Assembly: GCF_009466385.1 (NCBI RefSeq)
Contig: NZ_WIAQ01000003.1
Coordinates: 62,001-126,000 of the forward strand
Source: Peribacillus tepidiphilus
GTDB lineage: Bacteria; Bacillota; Bacilli; Bacillales; DSM-1321
Length of the DNA: 64,000 bases
Direction of reading: 5' to 3'
Part shown: piece after piece, positions 40,830-50,091 of the stretch
How positions within the stretch are numbered: the stretch's first letter is position 1
Layout of the letters: each line of letters begins with the position of its first letter
Notes under the pieces: generated by a model
Told to the model about the DNA's origin: nothing
Databases searched by the model: none
What the model saw: the letters and a program-made list of their open reading frames with translations, nothing else
Program-made: the position numbers and the translations under genes

Positions 40830-41720
40830 TTGACTGAACTAGGAAATCGACTAAGAGAAGCTCGTGAAGCAAATGGTTTAAGCTTAGATGATTTGCAAGA
40901 AATCACAAAAATTCAGAAGCGGTATTTAGTCGGTATCGAAGAAGGAAAATATGAGATGATGCCCGGGAAATTTTATGTCAGGGCATTTATAAAACAATAT
41001 GCAGAGGCTGTCGGACTAGAGCCGGAAGAAATCTTTGAACAATATAAAAATGATATTCCTTCTGTTCATAACGACGAACTACCTCAGCTGTCAAGAGTTC
41101 AAACGAGAAAAACGCTCGGTCCTACAAATTCAAAGATTTTAGATATGTTACCAAAATTATTCCTAGCCATTTTTATTATTGGTGCAGCTGTATTTATTTG
41201 GGTATGGTTTTCCAAAAATATGGGAACTTCCACTGAATCTCCTGATCAGGAGCAAACTGAATCTGTTATTTTAAAAGAAAAGGATGATTCACCATTAAAT
41301 AAAAATGAAGAATCCACTCAATCGGAAGAAACGGATAAAAATGAAAAAACAGATATAGAGGAAAAGGAAGAAGCTGAGCCTGTTTCTTCTCAAGAGCTCA
41401 CTGTTTTAGGCACAGAAGGAAGAAAAACAACGTATGAATTAAAAAATACCGATCAATTTAAGTTAAAAGTTCTGTCAAAGGGTGAAACTTGGATCGATAT
41501 TAAAAATGGCAAGAATTATTCCTTCTTTCAAGGAATTTTGAAAGAAAACGAAAGCCAGGAAGTAGATTTTACAAACGAAGACGTTGCAGAAATCGTCGTT
41601 GGAAGGGCTTTGGACACTGAAATATATGTGAATGATCAGAAACTTGAATTTGTAATAGATCCAAATAAAACGGTAAGACAGGATATTGTGATTCAATTTG
41701 TGAAAACTCAAACACAATAA
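40830..41720 (+). CDS. rodZ: RodZ-like cell-shape protein (YmfM)
   Basis: 296 residues with the TTG start at 40830 (MTELGNRLREAREANGLSLD), chosen because TAGGTG lies six bases before it; a GTG at 40821 overlaps that site. N-terminal HTH_25/xre-like domain (about 1-70) that contacts MreB in other bacteria, one membrane segment (about 108-127, LFLAIFIIGAAVFIWVWF), an acidic Glu/Ser/Lys linker, and a C-terminal DUF4115 extracellular domain. Confidence 0.92.
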   Translation: MTELGNRLREAREANGLSLDDLQEITKIQKRYLVGIEEGKYEMMPGKFYVRAFIKQYAEAVGLEPEEIFEQYKNDIPSVHNDELPQLSRVQTRKTLGPTNSKILDMLPKLFLAIFIIGAAVFIWVWFSKNMGTSTESPDQEQTESVILKEKDDSPLNKNEESTQSEETDKNEKTDIEEKEEAEPVSSQELTVLGTEGRKTTYELKNTDQFKLKVLSKGETWIDIKNGKNYSFFQGILKENESQEVDFTNEDVAEIVVGRALDTEIYVNDQKLEFVIDPNKTVRQDIVIQFVKTQTQ

Positions 41721-41753
41721 GTTTCATTTGAGTATTCTCTTTATTGCTCTTAT

Positions 41754-41779
41754 GAGCTCGGCTTAGCCGAGTTCTTCTT
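41754..41779 (+). terminator. Weak hairpin between rodZ and pgsA
   Basis: GAGCTCGGC with GCCGAGTTC (two G-U or weak pairs), three-base loop, then TTCTTATTT. At most a partial terminator. Confidence 0.45.
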
Positions 41780-41803
41780 ATTTAATAGCTGGAGGTTTTT
41801 ATA

Positions 41804-42382
41804 GTGAATTTACCTAACAAGATTACTGTGTCACGAATATTATTAATTCCTCTCTTTCTCATCTTCATGCTTGTGAAATTCCCTTGGGGAGAATGGAAAG
41901 TTGATGATGTAACGATTCCAGTCTCCCATTTGATCGGGGCAGCTATTTTTATTCTTGCTTCTACAACGGATTGGATCGATGGCTATTATGCAAGAAAGCT
42001 AAATTTAGTCACCAATTTAGGGAAATTTTTAGATCCATTGGCTGATAAGTTGCTCGTATCAGCCGCCTTAATCGTTCTTGTAGAACTACAATTGGCTCCA
42101 TCCTGGATCGTAATTGTCATTATTAGCCGAGAATTTGCTGTAACAGGATTACGTTTAATTCTAGCAGGTACAGGTGAAGTGGTTGCAGCGAATATGTTGG
42201 GGAAAATTAAAACTTGGACGCAAATCATCGCTATATCTGCATTGCTTTTATATAACCTGCCATTTGAGCTAATCGATTTCCCATTTGCGACGATTGCTTT
42301 ATGGGTATCCATGTTTTTCACAATATGGTCCGGATGGGACTACTTTGATAAAAACAAAGAGGTTTTTAGAAATTCAAAATAA
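41804..42382 (+). CDS. pgsA: Phosphatidylglycerophosphate synthase
   Basis: Integral membrane CDP-alcohol phosphatidyltransferase making phosphatidylglycerol phosphate, the first step to PG and cardiolipin. 192 residues with several membrane segments. The CDP-OH motif DWIDGYYAR starts at Asp56 and is completed by [13 protein letters not shown] start after GGAGG. Followed by cinA after 17 bases. Confidence 0.97.
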   Translation: MNLPNKITVSRILLIPLFLIFMLVKFPWGEWKVDDVTIPVSHLIGAAIFILASTTDWIDGYYARKLNLVTNLGKFLDPLADKLLVSAALIVLVELQLAPSWIVIVIISREFAVTGLRLILAGTGEVVAANMLGKIKTWTQIIAISALLLYNLPFELIDFPFATIALWVSMFFTIWSGWDYFDKNKEVFRNSK

Positions 42383-42399
42383 CAGAGGGAGTTATCAAG

Positions 42400-43650
42400 A
42401 TGAATGGAGAAATTATCGCGGTTGGCTCTGAACTGTTATTGGGGCAAATTGTGAACACAAATGCAAGGTTTTTATCTGCCCAGCTTGCCGAATTGGGGAT
42501 CAATGTTTTTCATCATACTGTGGTTGGAGATAATCCGGCTAGACTGAAATCTGTATTAGAGGTTGCTGAAAAAAGATCCAATCTGATCATCCTTACCGGA
42601 GGACTTGGACCTACTAAAGATGATTTAACGAAGGAAACGATTGCTAAGCATTTGAATCGTCGTTTGGTTATAGATGAAAATGCTCTTCAATCCATAAAGA
42701 AATACTTTGAAAAAACCGGAAGGACGATGACTGATAACAATAAAAAGCAAGCACTTGTCCTCGAAGGGTCCCATATCCTTCCAAATGATCACGGTATGGC
42801 TCCTGGTATGGTGCTGACTGTTGAGAATGTTACCTATATGCTTTTACCTGGACCTCCGAAAGAAATGGAGCCAATGTTTTTAAAATACGGGATGGAGAGC
42901 CTGTTATCTAAACTTGAAAAAACAGAGAGAATTGAATCAAAGGTCCTGCGATTTTTTGGAATCGGGGAAGCATTACTAGAGACGAAAATTGAGGATTTAC
43001 TTGATGGTCAAACAAATCCTACCATTGCACCTCTCGCTTCGGATGGAGAAGTGACCCTTCGAATAACGGCAAAACACGAGTCGAAGGAGGAGGCTCTCCG
43101 TTTAATACAGGAGACTGAGAAAAAGATTTTGGCCCGAGTTGGAGATTTCCATTACGGAAATGATCAAACTTCCTTAATGAAAGAAGTCGTGAAAAAGCTA
43201 AAATCATTGAATGCTACCATCTCATGCTCAGAAAGCTTAACGGGGGGGATGTTCCAGGAAGAACTAACAGATATTCCCGGAGCAAGCTCCATTTTTAAAG
43301 GTGGGGTTGTTTCTTACACCAATGAAGCGAAAGTAAAACTGTTAAATATTAAAGAACAAACCATCCACCATCATGGAGTGATCAGCGAGCAATGTGCAAA
43401 AGAGATGGCTGAGAACATTCGAGTAGCTTTAAACACGGATATTGGAATTAGCTTTACTGGAGTTGCCGGACCAGATGAGCTAGAAGGAAAACCGGTTGGC
43501 ACTGTATATATCGGTCTGTCATTTATAAATGGCACTACACTCGTAGAGAAGATTCAGTTGGCTGGAAGCCGCAAGCAAAACCGGATCCGCTCTGTCAAAT
43601 ATGGCTGTCACTTTTTATTGAAGAATTTGGGTAATCTTAAAGAGAAATGA
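42400..43650 (+). CDS. cinA: CinA family protein (competence/damage-inducible; NMN deamidase-like)
   Basis: 416 residues, the standard CinA. N-terminal MoaB/MogA-like domain ([37 protein letters not shown]), C-terminal CinA domain from about 265 ([32 protein letters not shown]) related to NMN amidohydrolases. In Bacillus and Streptococcus it is often co-transcribed with recA. Here an inverted-repeat element and a terminator lie between the two genes. Confidence 0.95.
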   Translation: MNGEIIAVGSELLLGQIVNTNARFLSAQLAELGINVFHHTVVGDNPARLKSVLEVAEKRSNLIILTGGLGPTKDDLTKETIAKHLNRRLVIDENALQSIKKYFEKTGRTMTDNNKKQALVLEGSHILPNDHGMAPGMVLTVENVTYMLLPGPPKEMEPMFLKYGMESLLSKLEKTERIESKVLRFFGIGEALLETKIEDLLDGQTNPTIAPLASDGEVTLRITAKHESKEEALRLIQETEKKILARVGDFHYGNDQTSLMKEVVKKLKSLNATISCSESLTGGMFQEELTDIPGASSIFKGGVVSYTNEAKVKLLNIKEQTIHHHGVISEQCAKEMAENIRVALNTDIGISFTGVAGPDELEGKPVGTVYIGLSFINGTTLVEKIQLAGSRKQNRIRSVKYGCHFLLKNLGNLKEK

Positions 43651-43662
43651 TATTTCACGCAC

Positions 43663-43978
43663 ATTCAGACTGATTGAAAACGCTTGTCAGTCGAGGAACG
43701 AACCCGTGCGAGGAGCAGAGTTACCCTAGACGGTAATGAGCACCGGAGTAGATTGAAATGCGGAAGCGCCTAGTTAAAAGGAACGTCGACTAACTGCTGC
43801 CACGTCCTGTGGCAAACGTCGACGTCACGACGTCCTGTCGAAGTCCGACAAGCAAAAGGCGAACCCTGTAGGAAATCCCGATTTCCATAAGGGTTTGACT
43901 TTGACCTCGAGGGGCTAGGCGCTGTAGCTAGACAAGGTTCGTGACGATGAATGCGAGCGTTTGTCAACAGTCTGAAAG
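43663..43978. repeat. Structured inverted-repeat element between cinA and recA
   Basis: About 315 bp. Ends are imperfect inverted repeats of ~40 bp: ATTCAGACTGATTGAAAACG (left) and TTTCAGACTGTTGACAAACG (right end, reverse strand). A perfect nested 9-bp pair AGCGCCTAG (43765) / CTAGGCGCT (43915) encloses small hairpins with GTCCT loops: TGCCAC-GTCCT-GTGGCA (43798-43814) and CGAC-GTCCT-GTCG (43828-43840). GC content is higher than its surroundings. No coding frame is convincing. A deleted inverted copy is at 35650-35715. Confidence 0.8.
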
Positions 43979-44003
43979 GGGAATGATATACTCCCCTTTT
44001 TTT
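43976..44003 (+). terminator. cinA-side terminator
   Basis: AAAGGGGA paired with TCCCCTTT, eight-base AT loop, then a T-run. It overlaps the end of the repeat element by a few bases. Confidence 0.85.
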
Positions 44004-44147
44004 AATGAAGACAGACCAACCTGCTTTAATATTCAGAATACTAAATCAATAATATAGAATGTCTATTTTTTATGATTTATCTCTGTAAAAAAGAATTTTT
44101 TCTATAGAAAAATGTGTTATTTGATAAAATAAGAAAGGAAAAATAAT

Positions 44148-44161
44148 CGAATGGATGTTCG
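44148..44161. promoter_or_regulatory. LexA (SOS) box of recA
   Basis: CGAATGGATGTTCG against the Bacillus LexA consensus CGAACRNRYGTTYG: both half-sites are recognisable with one mismatch in the left arm. Ten bases upstream of the recA -35. Confidence 0.75.
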
Positions 44162-44170
44162 ATTTTTTGC

Positions 44171-44199
44171 TTGGCAAACGTACAAAAAAAGTATATAGT
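44171..44199 (+). promoter_or_regulatory. SigA promoter of recA
   Basis: TTGGCA, 17-bp spacer, TATAGT, 113 bases upstream of the recA start and directly downstream of the LexA box. Confidence 0.65.
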
Positions 44200-44312
44200 A
44201 AAGTTAGGTTTTGAGATGAGACAAGTTAAAACCGTTCATTCAACCCAATTTTTATTGGCAAACAGTTATAACTATTCTTTAGCCAATTGTTTAATATAAA
44301 GGAGGAACTTTA

Positions 44313-45356
44313 GTGAGCGATCGTCAAGCGGCCTTGGAAATGGCCCTAAAACAAATTGAAAAGCAATTCGGAAAAGGTTCCATCATGAAGCTTGGTGAAC
44401 AGACAGACCGTAAAATTTCCACTGTACCAAGTGGTTCATTAGCGTTGGATGTAGCTCTGGGTGTCGGCGGATATCCAAGAGGAAGAATTATTGAAATTTA
44501 TGGACCGGAAAGCTCTGGTAAAACAACAGTGGCACTCCATGCAATTGCTGAAGTGCAAGCAAGAGGTGGACAAGCTGCATTTATTGATGCAGAGCACGCA
44601 CTGGATCCAGTGTATGCGCAAAAATTAGGGGTTAACATTGATGAGTTACTTCTATCCCAGCCTGATACAGGGGAACAGGCGTTAGAAATCGCTGAGGCGC
44701 TAGTACGTAGTGGAGCAGTTGACATCATCGTCATTGACTCCGTTGCAGCTCTTGTACCAAAAGCAGAAATTGAAGGTGAGATGGGAGATTCTCACGTTGG
44801 CTTGCAAGCACGACTTATGTCCCAAGCTCTGCGTAAACTTTCTGGAGCCATCAACAAATCCAATACGATAGCTATTTTCATTAACCAAATCCGTGAAAAA
44901 GTCGGCGTGATGTTTGGCAATCCTGAGACAACACCAGGGGGACGTGCGTTGAAATTCTATTCTTCCGTTCGTCTTGAAGTTCGACGCGCTGAGCAGTTAA
45001 AACAAGGAAATGACATAGTGGGGAACAAGACGAAAATTAAAGTCGTTAAGAATAAAGTTGCTCCGCCATTCCGATCTGCAGATGTGGACATTATGTATGG
45101 TGAAGGGATTTCACGTGAGGGCGAAATCATTGATATGGGTTCTGAATTAGATATTATACAAAAGAGCGGAAGCTGGTATTCATATAATGATGAGCGTCTC
45201 GGTCAAGGAAGAGAAAATGCAAAGTTATTTTTGAAAGAAAATCCTGAAGTCCGCCAGGAAATCATGCAAAAAATTCGCGATCATTACCAATTAGATGGAG
45301 AACATGTTGCTCCTGAAGACAAAAACGATCAAGAAGAATTTGAGTTAATCGATTAA
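44313..45356 (+). CDS. recA: Recombinase RecA
   Basis: Strand exchange, LexA cleavage co-protease and competence recombination. 347 residues, GTG start after AAGGAGG. Walker [10 protein letters not shown] at 64-72, [20 protein letters not shown] (Walker B and loop L1 region), [22 protein letters not shown] (loop L2). Acidic C-terminal tail as usual. SOS-controlled by the upstream LexA box; ends in a strong terminator. Confidence 0.99.
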   Translation: MSDRQAALEMALKQIEKQFGKGSIMKLGEQTDRKISTVPSGSLALDVALGVGGYPRGRIIEIYGPESSGKTTVALHAIAEVQARGGQAAFIDAEHALDPVYAQKLGVNIDELLLSQPDTGEQALEIAEALVRSGAVDIIVIDSVAALVPKAEIEGEMGDSHVGLQARLMSQALRKLSGAINKSNTIAIFINQIREKVGVMFGNPETTPGGRALKFYSSVRLEVRRAEQLKQGNDIVGNKTKIKVVKNKVAPPFRSADVDIMYGEGISREGEIIDMGSELDIIQKSGSWYSYNDERLGQGRENAKLFLKENPEVRQEIMQKIRDHYQLDGEHVAPEDKNDQEEFELID

Positions 45357-45366
45357 TCGCCCCTCT

Positions 45367-45397
45367 AAGACTTAGCAAAAAAGCTAAGTCTTTTTTT
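45367..45397 (+). terminator. recA terminator
   Basis: AAGACTTAGC with GCTAAGTCTT, six-A loop, seven T tail. Confidence 0.95.
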
Positions 45398-45546
45398 AGG
45401 CACAAAATGGAGTAGTATTGGTGAATCTAAGGGAAGATGGTTGTCTAGATTCGAATATTGGGCAGAAATGACGATTCTATTAACGATAGAGGAGACAAGC
45501 TGTCAAACCCTTCTGAAAATTTAATAGGGGTAGAAAGGACAAACGC
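45398..45546. other. Gap upstream of the rny promoter
   Basis: No gene seen. One inverted repeat, GAATCTA (45423-45429) with TAGATTC (45446-45452), without T tail; function unclear. Confidence 0.5.
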
Positions 45547-45575
45547 TTGACAATAAATTTTGCCGGAATTACAAT
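45547..45575 (+). promoter_or_regulatory. Strong SigA promoter of rny
   Basis: Perfect TTGACA, 17-bp spacer, TACAAT, about 135 bases upstream of rny. Confidence 0.85.
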
Positions 45576-45709
45576 TAGTATGTATATTTTACATTTTTTC
45601 AAACTAAAATTGTGAAAAGCCAAAGTGCTGTATATTGAAGTAATGTAACAATGTACATGCCGACAAACAACATTAGCAAAATAATTTCATAGCAAGGGGA
45701 GGTGAAAAG

Positions 45710-47269
45710 ATGGGACCCATTGATATCATCTTCACTTTGCTTGGCCTATTCGTCGGTGCGGCTGTTGGCTATTTTGTTCGGAAATCCATTGTGGAGAATA
45801 AAATAGCAGGGGCTAAAAGTGAGGCGGAACGCATCATAGATGATGCGAAGCGTGAAGCGGAAGCTGCCAAAAAAGAAGCCCTATTGGAAGCAAAAGATGA
45901 AATTCATAAACTTCGTTTAGATGCAGAACGTGACATCAGAGAGCGAAGAAGTGAATTACAAAAACAAGAAAATCGGTTATTGCAAAAAGAAGAGAACCTT
46001 GACAGAAAAGATGAAACGTTAGATAAACGTGAGAGTCAACTGGAGAAAAAAGAAGATTCTCTTAACCAAAGACAACAGCATATTGAAGAGATGGAAAGCA
46101 AAGTGAACGAGATGGTTCGTTTACAGCAAGCTGAGCTTGAACGTATTTCGAGTCTAACCCGGGACGAAGCGAAAGCCATTATCCTTGATCGTGTTGAGAA
46201 AGAATTAGCGCATGATATTGCGGTTATGATTAAGGAACATGAGAATCGTGCAAAAGAAGAAGCTGATAAAAAAGCTAAAGAAGTCCTTTCACTTGCAATC
46301 CAACGTTGTGCGGCTGATCATGTTGCAGAAACAACAGTTTCTGTTGTAAATCTTCCAAATGACGAAATGAAGGGACGGATTATCGGACGGGAAGGTCGAA
46401 ATATTCGTACGCTTGAAACACTTACAGGTATTGATTTGATTATTGATGATACTCCTGAAGCGGTCATATTATCCGGCTTTGATCCAATCAGACGTGAAAC
46501 CGCTCGCTTAGCACTTGAAAAATTAGTGCAAGACGGTCGAATCCATCCTGCTCGAATTGAGGAAATGGTTGATAAAGCAAGACGAGAAGTGGATGAACAT
46601 ATTCGTGAAATCGGTGAACAAACTACATTTGAAGTTGGCGTTCACGGGCTCCATCCTGATTTAATCAAAATACTTGGACGATTGAAATTCCGTACTAGCT
46701 ACGGCCAAAATGTTTTGAAGCATTCTATTGAAGTAGCCCAATTATCTGGTTTGCTTGCTGCTGAATTAGGAGAAGATGAGACACTTGCAAGACGTGCAGG
46801 CTTACTGCATGACATTGGCAAAGCAATTGACCATGAAGTGGAAGGAAGTCACGTTGAAATTGGTGTTGAACTTGCTACAAAGTACAAGGAACATCCAGTT
46901 GTGATCAATAGTATTGCTTCACACCATGGTGATACAGAGCCTACTTCTATAATTGCCGTACTGGTTGCTGCAGCGGATGCATTATCAGCAGCTAGACCGG
47001 GCGCAAGAAGTGAAACGCTTGAAAACTATATTCGCCGACTTGAAAAGCTTGAGGAAATTTCCGAGTCCTACGATGGAGTGGAAAAATCATTTGCGATTCA
47101 AGCAGGACGTGAGGTTCGGATTATGGTTAAACCTGAGCAAATCGACGACCTTGAAGCTCATCGCTTAGCTCGTGATATTCGTAAACGAATTGAAGAAGAA
47201 CTCGATTATCCGGGACATATTAAAGTTACCGTGATTCGTGAAACACGCGCAGTTGAATATGCAAAATAA
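45710..47269 (+). CDS. rny: Ribonuclease Y
   Basis: Membrane-anchored endoribonuclease initiating bulk mRNA decay. 519 residues: N-terminal membrane segment (about 3-24), long coiled coil (25-200, heptad-rich Glu/Lys/Arg), KH domain ([17 protein letters not shown]), HD domain ([25 protein letters not shown]). Works with the RicA/RicF/RicT complex; ricA lies 9 kb downstream. AGGGGAGGTG precedes ATG. Confidence 0.98.
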   Translation: MGPIDIIFTLLGLFVGAAVGYFVRKSIVENKIAGAKSEAERIIDDAKREAEAAKKEALLEAKDEIHKLRLDAERDIRERRSELQKQENRLLQKEENLDRKDETLDKRESQLEKKEDSLNQRQQHIEEMESKVNEMVRLQQAELERISSLTRDEAKAIILDRVEKELAHDIAVMIKEHENRAKEEADKKAKEVLSLAIQRCAADHVAETTVSVVNLPNDEMKGRIIGREGRNIRTLETLTGIDLIIDDTPEAVILSGFDPIRRETARLALEKLVQDGRIHPARIEEMVDKARREVDEHIREIGEQTTFEVGVHGLHPDLIKILGRLKFRTSYGQNVLKHSIEVAQLSGLLAAELGEDETLARRAGLLHDIGKAIDHEVEGSHVEIGVELATKYKEHPVVINSIASHHGDTEPTSIIAVLVAAADALSAARPGARSETLENYIRRLEKLEEISESYDGVEKSFAIQAGREVRIMVKPEQIDDLEAHRLARDIRKRIEEELDYPGHIKVTVIRETRAVEYAK

Positions 47270-47274
47270 CATCT

Positions 47275-47316
47275 AGGGGAGTGGTAAAAGACTTACTTTT
47301 ACCACTCCCCTTTTAA
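47275..47316 (+). terminator. rny terminator
   Basis: A perfect 15-bp stem GGGGAGTGGTAAAAG / CTTTTACCACTCCCC followed by TTTTAAT. Confidence 0.93.
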
Positions 47317-47465
47317 TGAAAGAGTAAATTTTGCCCTTGGAAATAATAGAACAGGTCATCATAATCGAATAGGAATCGACAAAAAGGCAATTGAGGGCGA
47401 CTGTTTGTTCTTCCGCTCATAAAACGATACAATAAAGAAAACATTCGATTAGAAAGGGAAATAGA

Positions 47466-48263
47466 ATGAAACTTTTATTTATCGGTGATGTTGTAGGCTC
47501 ACCTGGAAGAGAAATGGTGAAGGAATACCTGCCAAAATTGAAGGAAAAATACAAACCCCATACGATTATCATTAATGGAGAAAATTCAGCAGCTGGTCGT
47601 GGAATCACAAATAAAATTTATCGTCAATTAATGGAATGGGGAGCAAACGCTATTACACTTGGGAATCATGCGTGGGATAATAAAGAAATTTTCGAATTTA
47701 TAGATGAAGCAAAGTATATGGTTAGACCCGCAAATTTTCCTAAAGGCACACCTGGAAAAGGATTAATTTTTATTAAATGGAACACGATTGAGGTTGCTGT
47801 CATAAATCTTCAAGGGAGAACGTTTATGCCCCCTCTTGATTGTCCTTTTAAAACAGCAGAGCAATTGGTAGAGGAAGCAAGGAAAAGAACAAACATCATA
47901 TTTGTGGATTTTCACGCTGAGGCTACTAGTGAAAAACAAGCTCTTGGTTGGTATTTAGATGGGAAGGTTTCTGCTATTGTCGGCACACATACTCACGTGC
48001 AGACGGCCGATGAACGTATTTTACCAAACGGAACTGCCTATATTACAGATGTAGGGATGACCGGTCCATATGATGGAATCCTTGGAATGAATCGGGACCC
48101 TATTATCTATAAATTTATTTCAAGCCTTCCAGCGCGTTTTGAAGTACCTAAGGAGGGAAGAACTCAATTAAGTGGTGTATTATTGGATATTGATGAAAAA
48201 TGTGGAAAAGCCAAAAAAATTGAACGAATTTTAATAAACGAAGACCATCCTCATTTTTCTTGA
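47466..48263 (+). CDS. ymdB: YmdB phosphodiesterase (cyclic nucleotide phosphodiesterase)
   Basis: 265-residue calcineurin-like metallophosphoesterase. Metal ligands in MKLLFIGDVVGSPGRE, NGENSAAGRG, LGNHAWDN and GTHTHVQTAD. The B. subtilis homologue affects the choice between motility and biofilm and hydrolyses 2',3'-cyclic nucleotides. ATG is preceded by GAAAGGGAAA. Confidence 0.95.
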   Translation: MKLLFIGDVVGSPGREMVKEYLPKLKEKYKPHTIIINGENSAAGRGITNKIYRQLMEWGANAITLGNHAWDNKEIFEFIDEAKYMVRPANFPKGTPGKGLIFIKWNTIEVAVINLQGRTFMPPLDCPFKTAEQLVEEARKRTNIIFVDFHAEATSEKQALGWYLDGKVSAIVGTHTHVQTADERILPNGTAYITDVGMTGPYDGILGMNRDPIIYKFISSLPARFEVPKEGRTQLSGVLLDIDEKCGKAKKIERILINEDHPHFS

Positions 48264-48270
48264 TGATAAG

Positions 48271-48316
48271 GGTAAGCTTAACGCTTTACTAGCGTAGAGA
48301 GCTTACCTTTTTTCAT
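48271..48316 (+). terminator. ymdB terminator
   Basis: GGTAAGCT/AGCTTACC outer stem with ACGCT/AGCGT inside and a TTTTTT tail. Confidence 0.88.
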
Positions 48317-48381
48317 TTTTTAAACATCTTTTTGAAAAATTTTTTTCTCCTCTTCGCACATTTTTATAAAAAATAGAACAA

Positions 48382-48411
48382 GCTGGAATAACTAAATGAT
48401 TCTGAGAATAT
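48382..48411 (+). promoter_or_regulatory. Candidate SigH promoter of spoVS
   Basis: GCTGGAATA, 12 bases, TGAGAATAT. This fits the SigH pattern RnAGGAwww - 11/12 - RnnGAATww with two mismatches, 79 bases upstream of spoVS, a SigH-dependent gene in B. subtilis. Confidence 0.55.
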
Positions 48412-48489
48412 AGTATCAGTGGAAAGAGATATATCGATTTTAACTCACCTAAACCGATGGGGAAGAGATCACGCAAGGAGGACCTAGGA

Positions 48490-48750
48490 ATGGAAATATT
48501 AAAGGTTTCAGCAAAATCTAATCCTAATTCTGTAGCAGGCGCGCTAGCAGGTGTATTGCGGGAAAGAGGAGTCGCAGAAATTCAGGCCATTGGAGCCGGC
48601 GCGTTAAACCAAGCCGTTAAGGCAGTAGCAATTGCAAGAGGATTTGTAGCGCCTAGTGGAGTTGATTTGATTTGCATTCCAGCCTTTACCGACATCAAAA
48701 TAGATGGCGAAGAAAGAACGGCAATAAAATTAATTGTTGAACCAAGGTAA
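48490..48750 (+). CDS. spoVS: Stage V sporulation protein S
   Basis: 86-residue Alba-like protein, MEILKVSAKSNPNSVAGAL start, among the most conserved small sporulation proteins. Start at 48490 chosen over an in-frame ATG at 48457 because AAGGAGG sits at 48476-48482 and the family begins MEILKV. Needed for spore coat assembly and heat resistance; also influences septation. Confidence 0.98.
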   Translation: MEILKVSAKSNPNSVAGALAGVLRERGVAEIQAIGAGALNQAVKAVAIARGFVAPSGVDLICIPAFTDIKIDGEERTAIKLIVEPR

Positions 48751-48765
48751 TAGGAATGAATTTGT

Positions 48766-48798
48766 AACCTGTTTGCTTCTTGCAAGCAGGTTTTTTTA
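48766..48798 (+). terminator. spoVS terminator
   Basis: ACCTG-TTTGC with GCAA-GCAGGT followed by TTTTTTT. Confidence 0.88.
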
Positions 48799-48864
48799 TA
48801 GGAGATTTTTTAAAGAAAAATAAGTAGAATAAAAGTAAAGTATGAAAAAAGGAAGCTGATTACT

Positions 48865-49800
48865 ATGCCAACTCCGAAGATTTTTGATGCACATTGTGAT
48901 GTATTAATGAAAATGTTCTTGGATCACACCATTTCCTTTAAAGACAGCAGCGGTCTGAACCTGAATTACGATCGTTTGAAAGCCTCTGGAGGGAAAATCC
49001 AATGTTTCGCCATCTATATTCCTGAAAAAATTCATCCAAATTTGAGATTTGAAGTAGCATTATCTATGATTGACATCTTTTATGAAAAGGTATTGACTCT
49101 CCCAAATATGAAACAAATAAAGTCCCCTGAAGACATCCGAAATCTTGGCGAAGATGAAATAGGGGCCATTTTGACTCTAGAGGGCTGTGATTGTATCGGG
49201 GAAGATTTGCTGAAATTAAAAACCTTGCTTAGGCTAGGGGTATGGTTCGTTGGTTTGACGTGGAATTATGCAAACTATGTAGCAGATGGTGCATTGGAAG
49301 AAAGAGGCGCAGGATTGTCCGGATTCGGAAAAAAGGTAGTCGATTTACTTCACTATTCAAAGACTTGGTGTGACGTATCCCACTTATCGGAAAAAGGCTT
49401 TTGGGATGTTTTAGAGCGGACACCATATGTATTGGCTTCGCATTCCAATTGTCATACATTATGCCCTCATCCTCGAAATCTGAAAGATGAGCAAATACAA
49501 GCTTTAATCCAAAATCAATCGGTGATAGGCGTAACCTTTGTACCAGAATTTTTGAAAGAGAATGCAAATGCACAAATTAAAGATATTCTTCATCATATAG
49601 ATCATATTTGCTCATTAGGTGGGGAAAAGCATATCGGTTTCGGATCGGATTTTGACGGTATCGAAAAGTTTGTAAAGAAACTAGAAAATTTCGAAGGATA
49701 CAGCATTCTGGTGGAAGAGTTGTATAAACACTACAGCTCAAGTCAAATCGATGGCTTTTTATATAAAAACTTCATAAAATTATTAATGAAATCATCGTAA
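48865..49800 (+). CDS. Membrane dipeptidase-type M19 peptidase
   Basis: 311 residues of the renal dipeptidase family: FDAHCDVLMKM (His/Asp metal ligands), ILTLEGCD (bridging glutamate), SHSNCHTLCPHPRNL (His and Arg) and GFGSDFDGI (Asp). The metal and substrate residues are all present, so it is probably active on dipeptides. No signal peptide is seen, so it is likely cytoplasmic. Not at this place in B. subtilis, where tdh-kbl follows spoVS. ATG after AAAGGAAG. Confidence 0.9.
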   Translation: MPTPKIFDAHCDVLMKMFLDHTISFKDSSGLNLNYDRLKASGGKIQCFAIYIPEKIHPNLRFEVALSMIDIFYEKVLTLPNMKQIKSPEDIRNLGEDEIGAILTLEGCDCIGEDLLKLKTLLRLGVWFVGLTWNYANYVADGALEERGAGLSGFGKKVVDLLHYSKTWCDVSHLSEKGFWDVLERTPYVLASHSNCHTLCPHPRNLKDEQIQALIQNQSVIGVTFVPEFLKENANAQIKDILHHIDHICSLGGEKHIGFGSDFDGIEKFVKKLENFEGYSILVEELYKHYSSSQIDGFLYKNFIKLLMKSS

Positions 49801-49936
49801 CGAAGCGATATTTATTTATGAGAATGATTGAGAAATATAAACATTATATTAGAATATAAAAATAATAAAAAAATTTCATATTTTCGTCAATAATTTAAGC
49901 CAAAGGGTTGCTTTTTTCGGTCTATAGGTCTAGAAT

Positions 49937-49950
49937 TGAAAGCGTTTAGT
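49937..49950. promoter_or_regulatory. Candidate cre (CcpA) site upstream of korA
   Basis: TGAAAGCGTTTAGT matches 12 of 14 positions of the cre consensus TGWAANCGNTNWCA, with both mismatches in the last two bases. 142 bases upstream of korA. The rest of the 49801-50091 gap is AT-rich with no other feature. Confidence 0.45.
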
Positions 49951-50091
49951 ACACCTTCCAACTAAGGCTGGGAAAGCTGTTTTGAATAGTACATACATTA
50001 CTGATAGGCAATCTAGTTATTTATTTGGAAAAGTACTACACTTCTATCGAATTTATTTTCCATTTTGAACGTATCTAAAGGGGTGTAAAAG

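Noticed and set aside
43673-43688. cre-like TGAAAACGCTTGTCA at the left end of the element
   Set aside because: Spacing is off by one from the cre consensus and it belongs to the repeat terminus.
43770-43967. 65-codon minus-strand frame inside the 43.7-kb element
   Set aside because: Skewed composition, no start site, and the sequence is explained by hairpins and inverted repeats.
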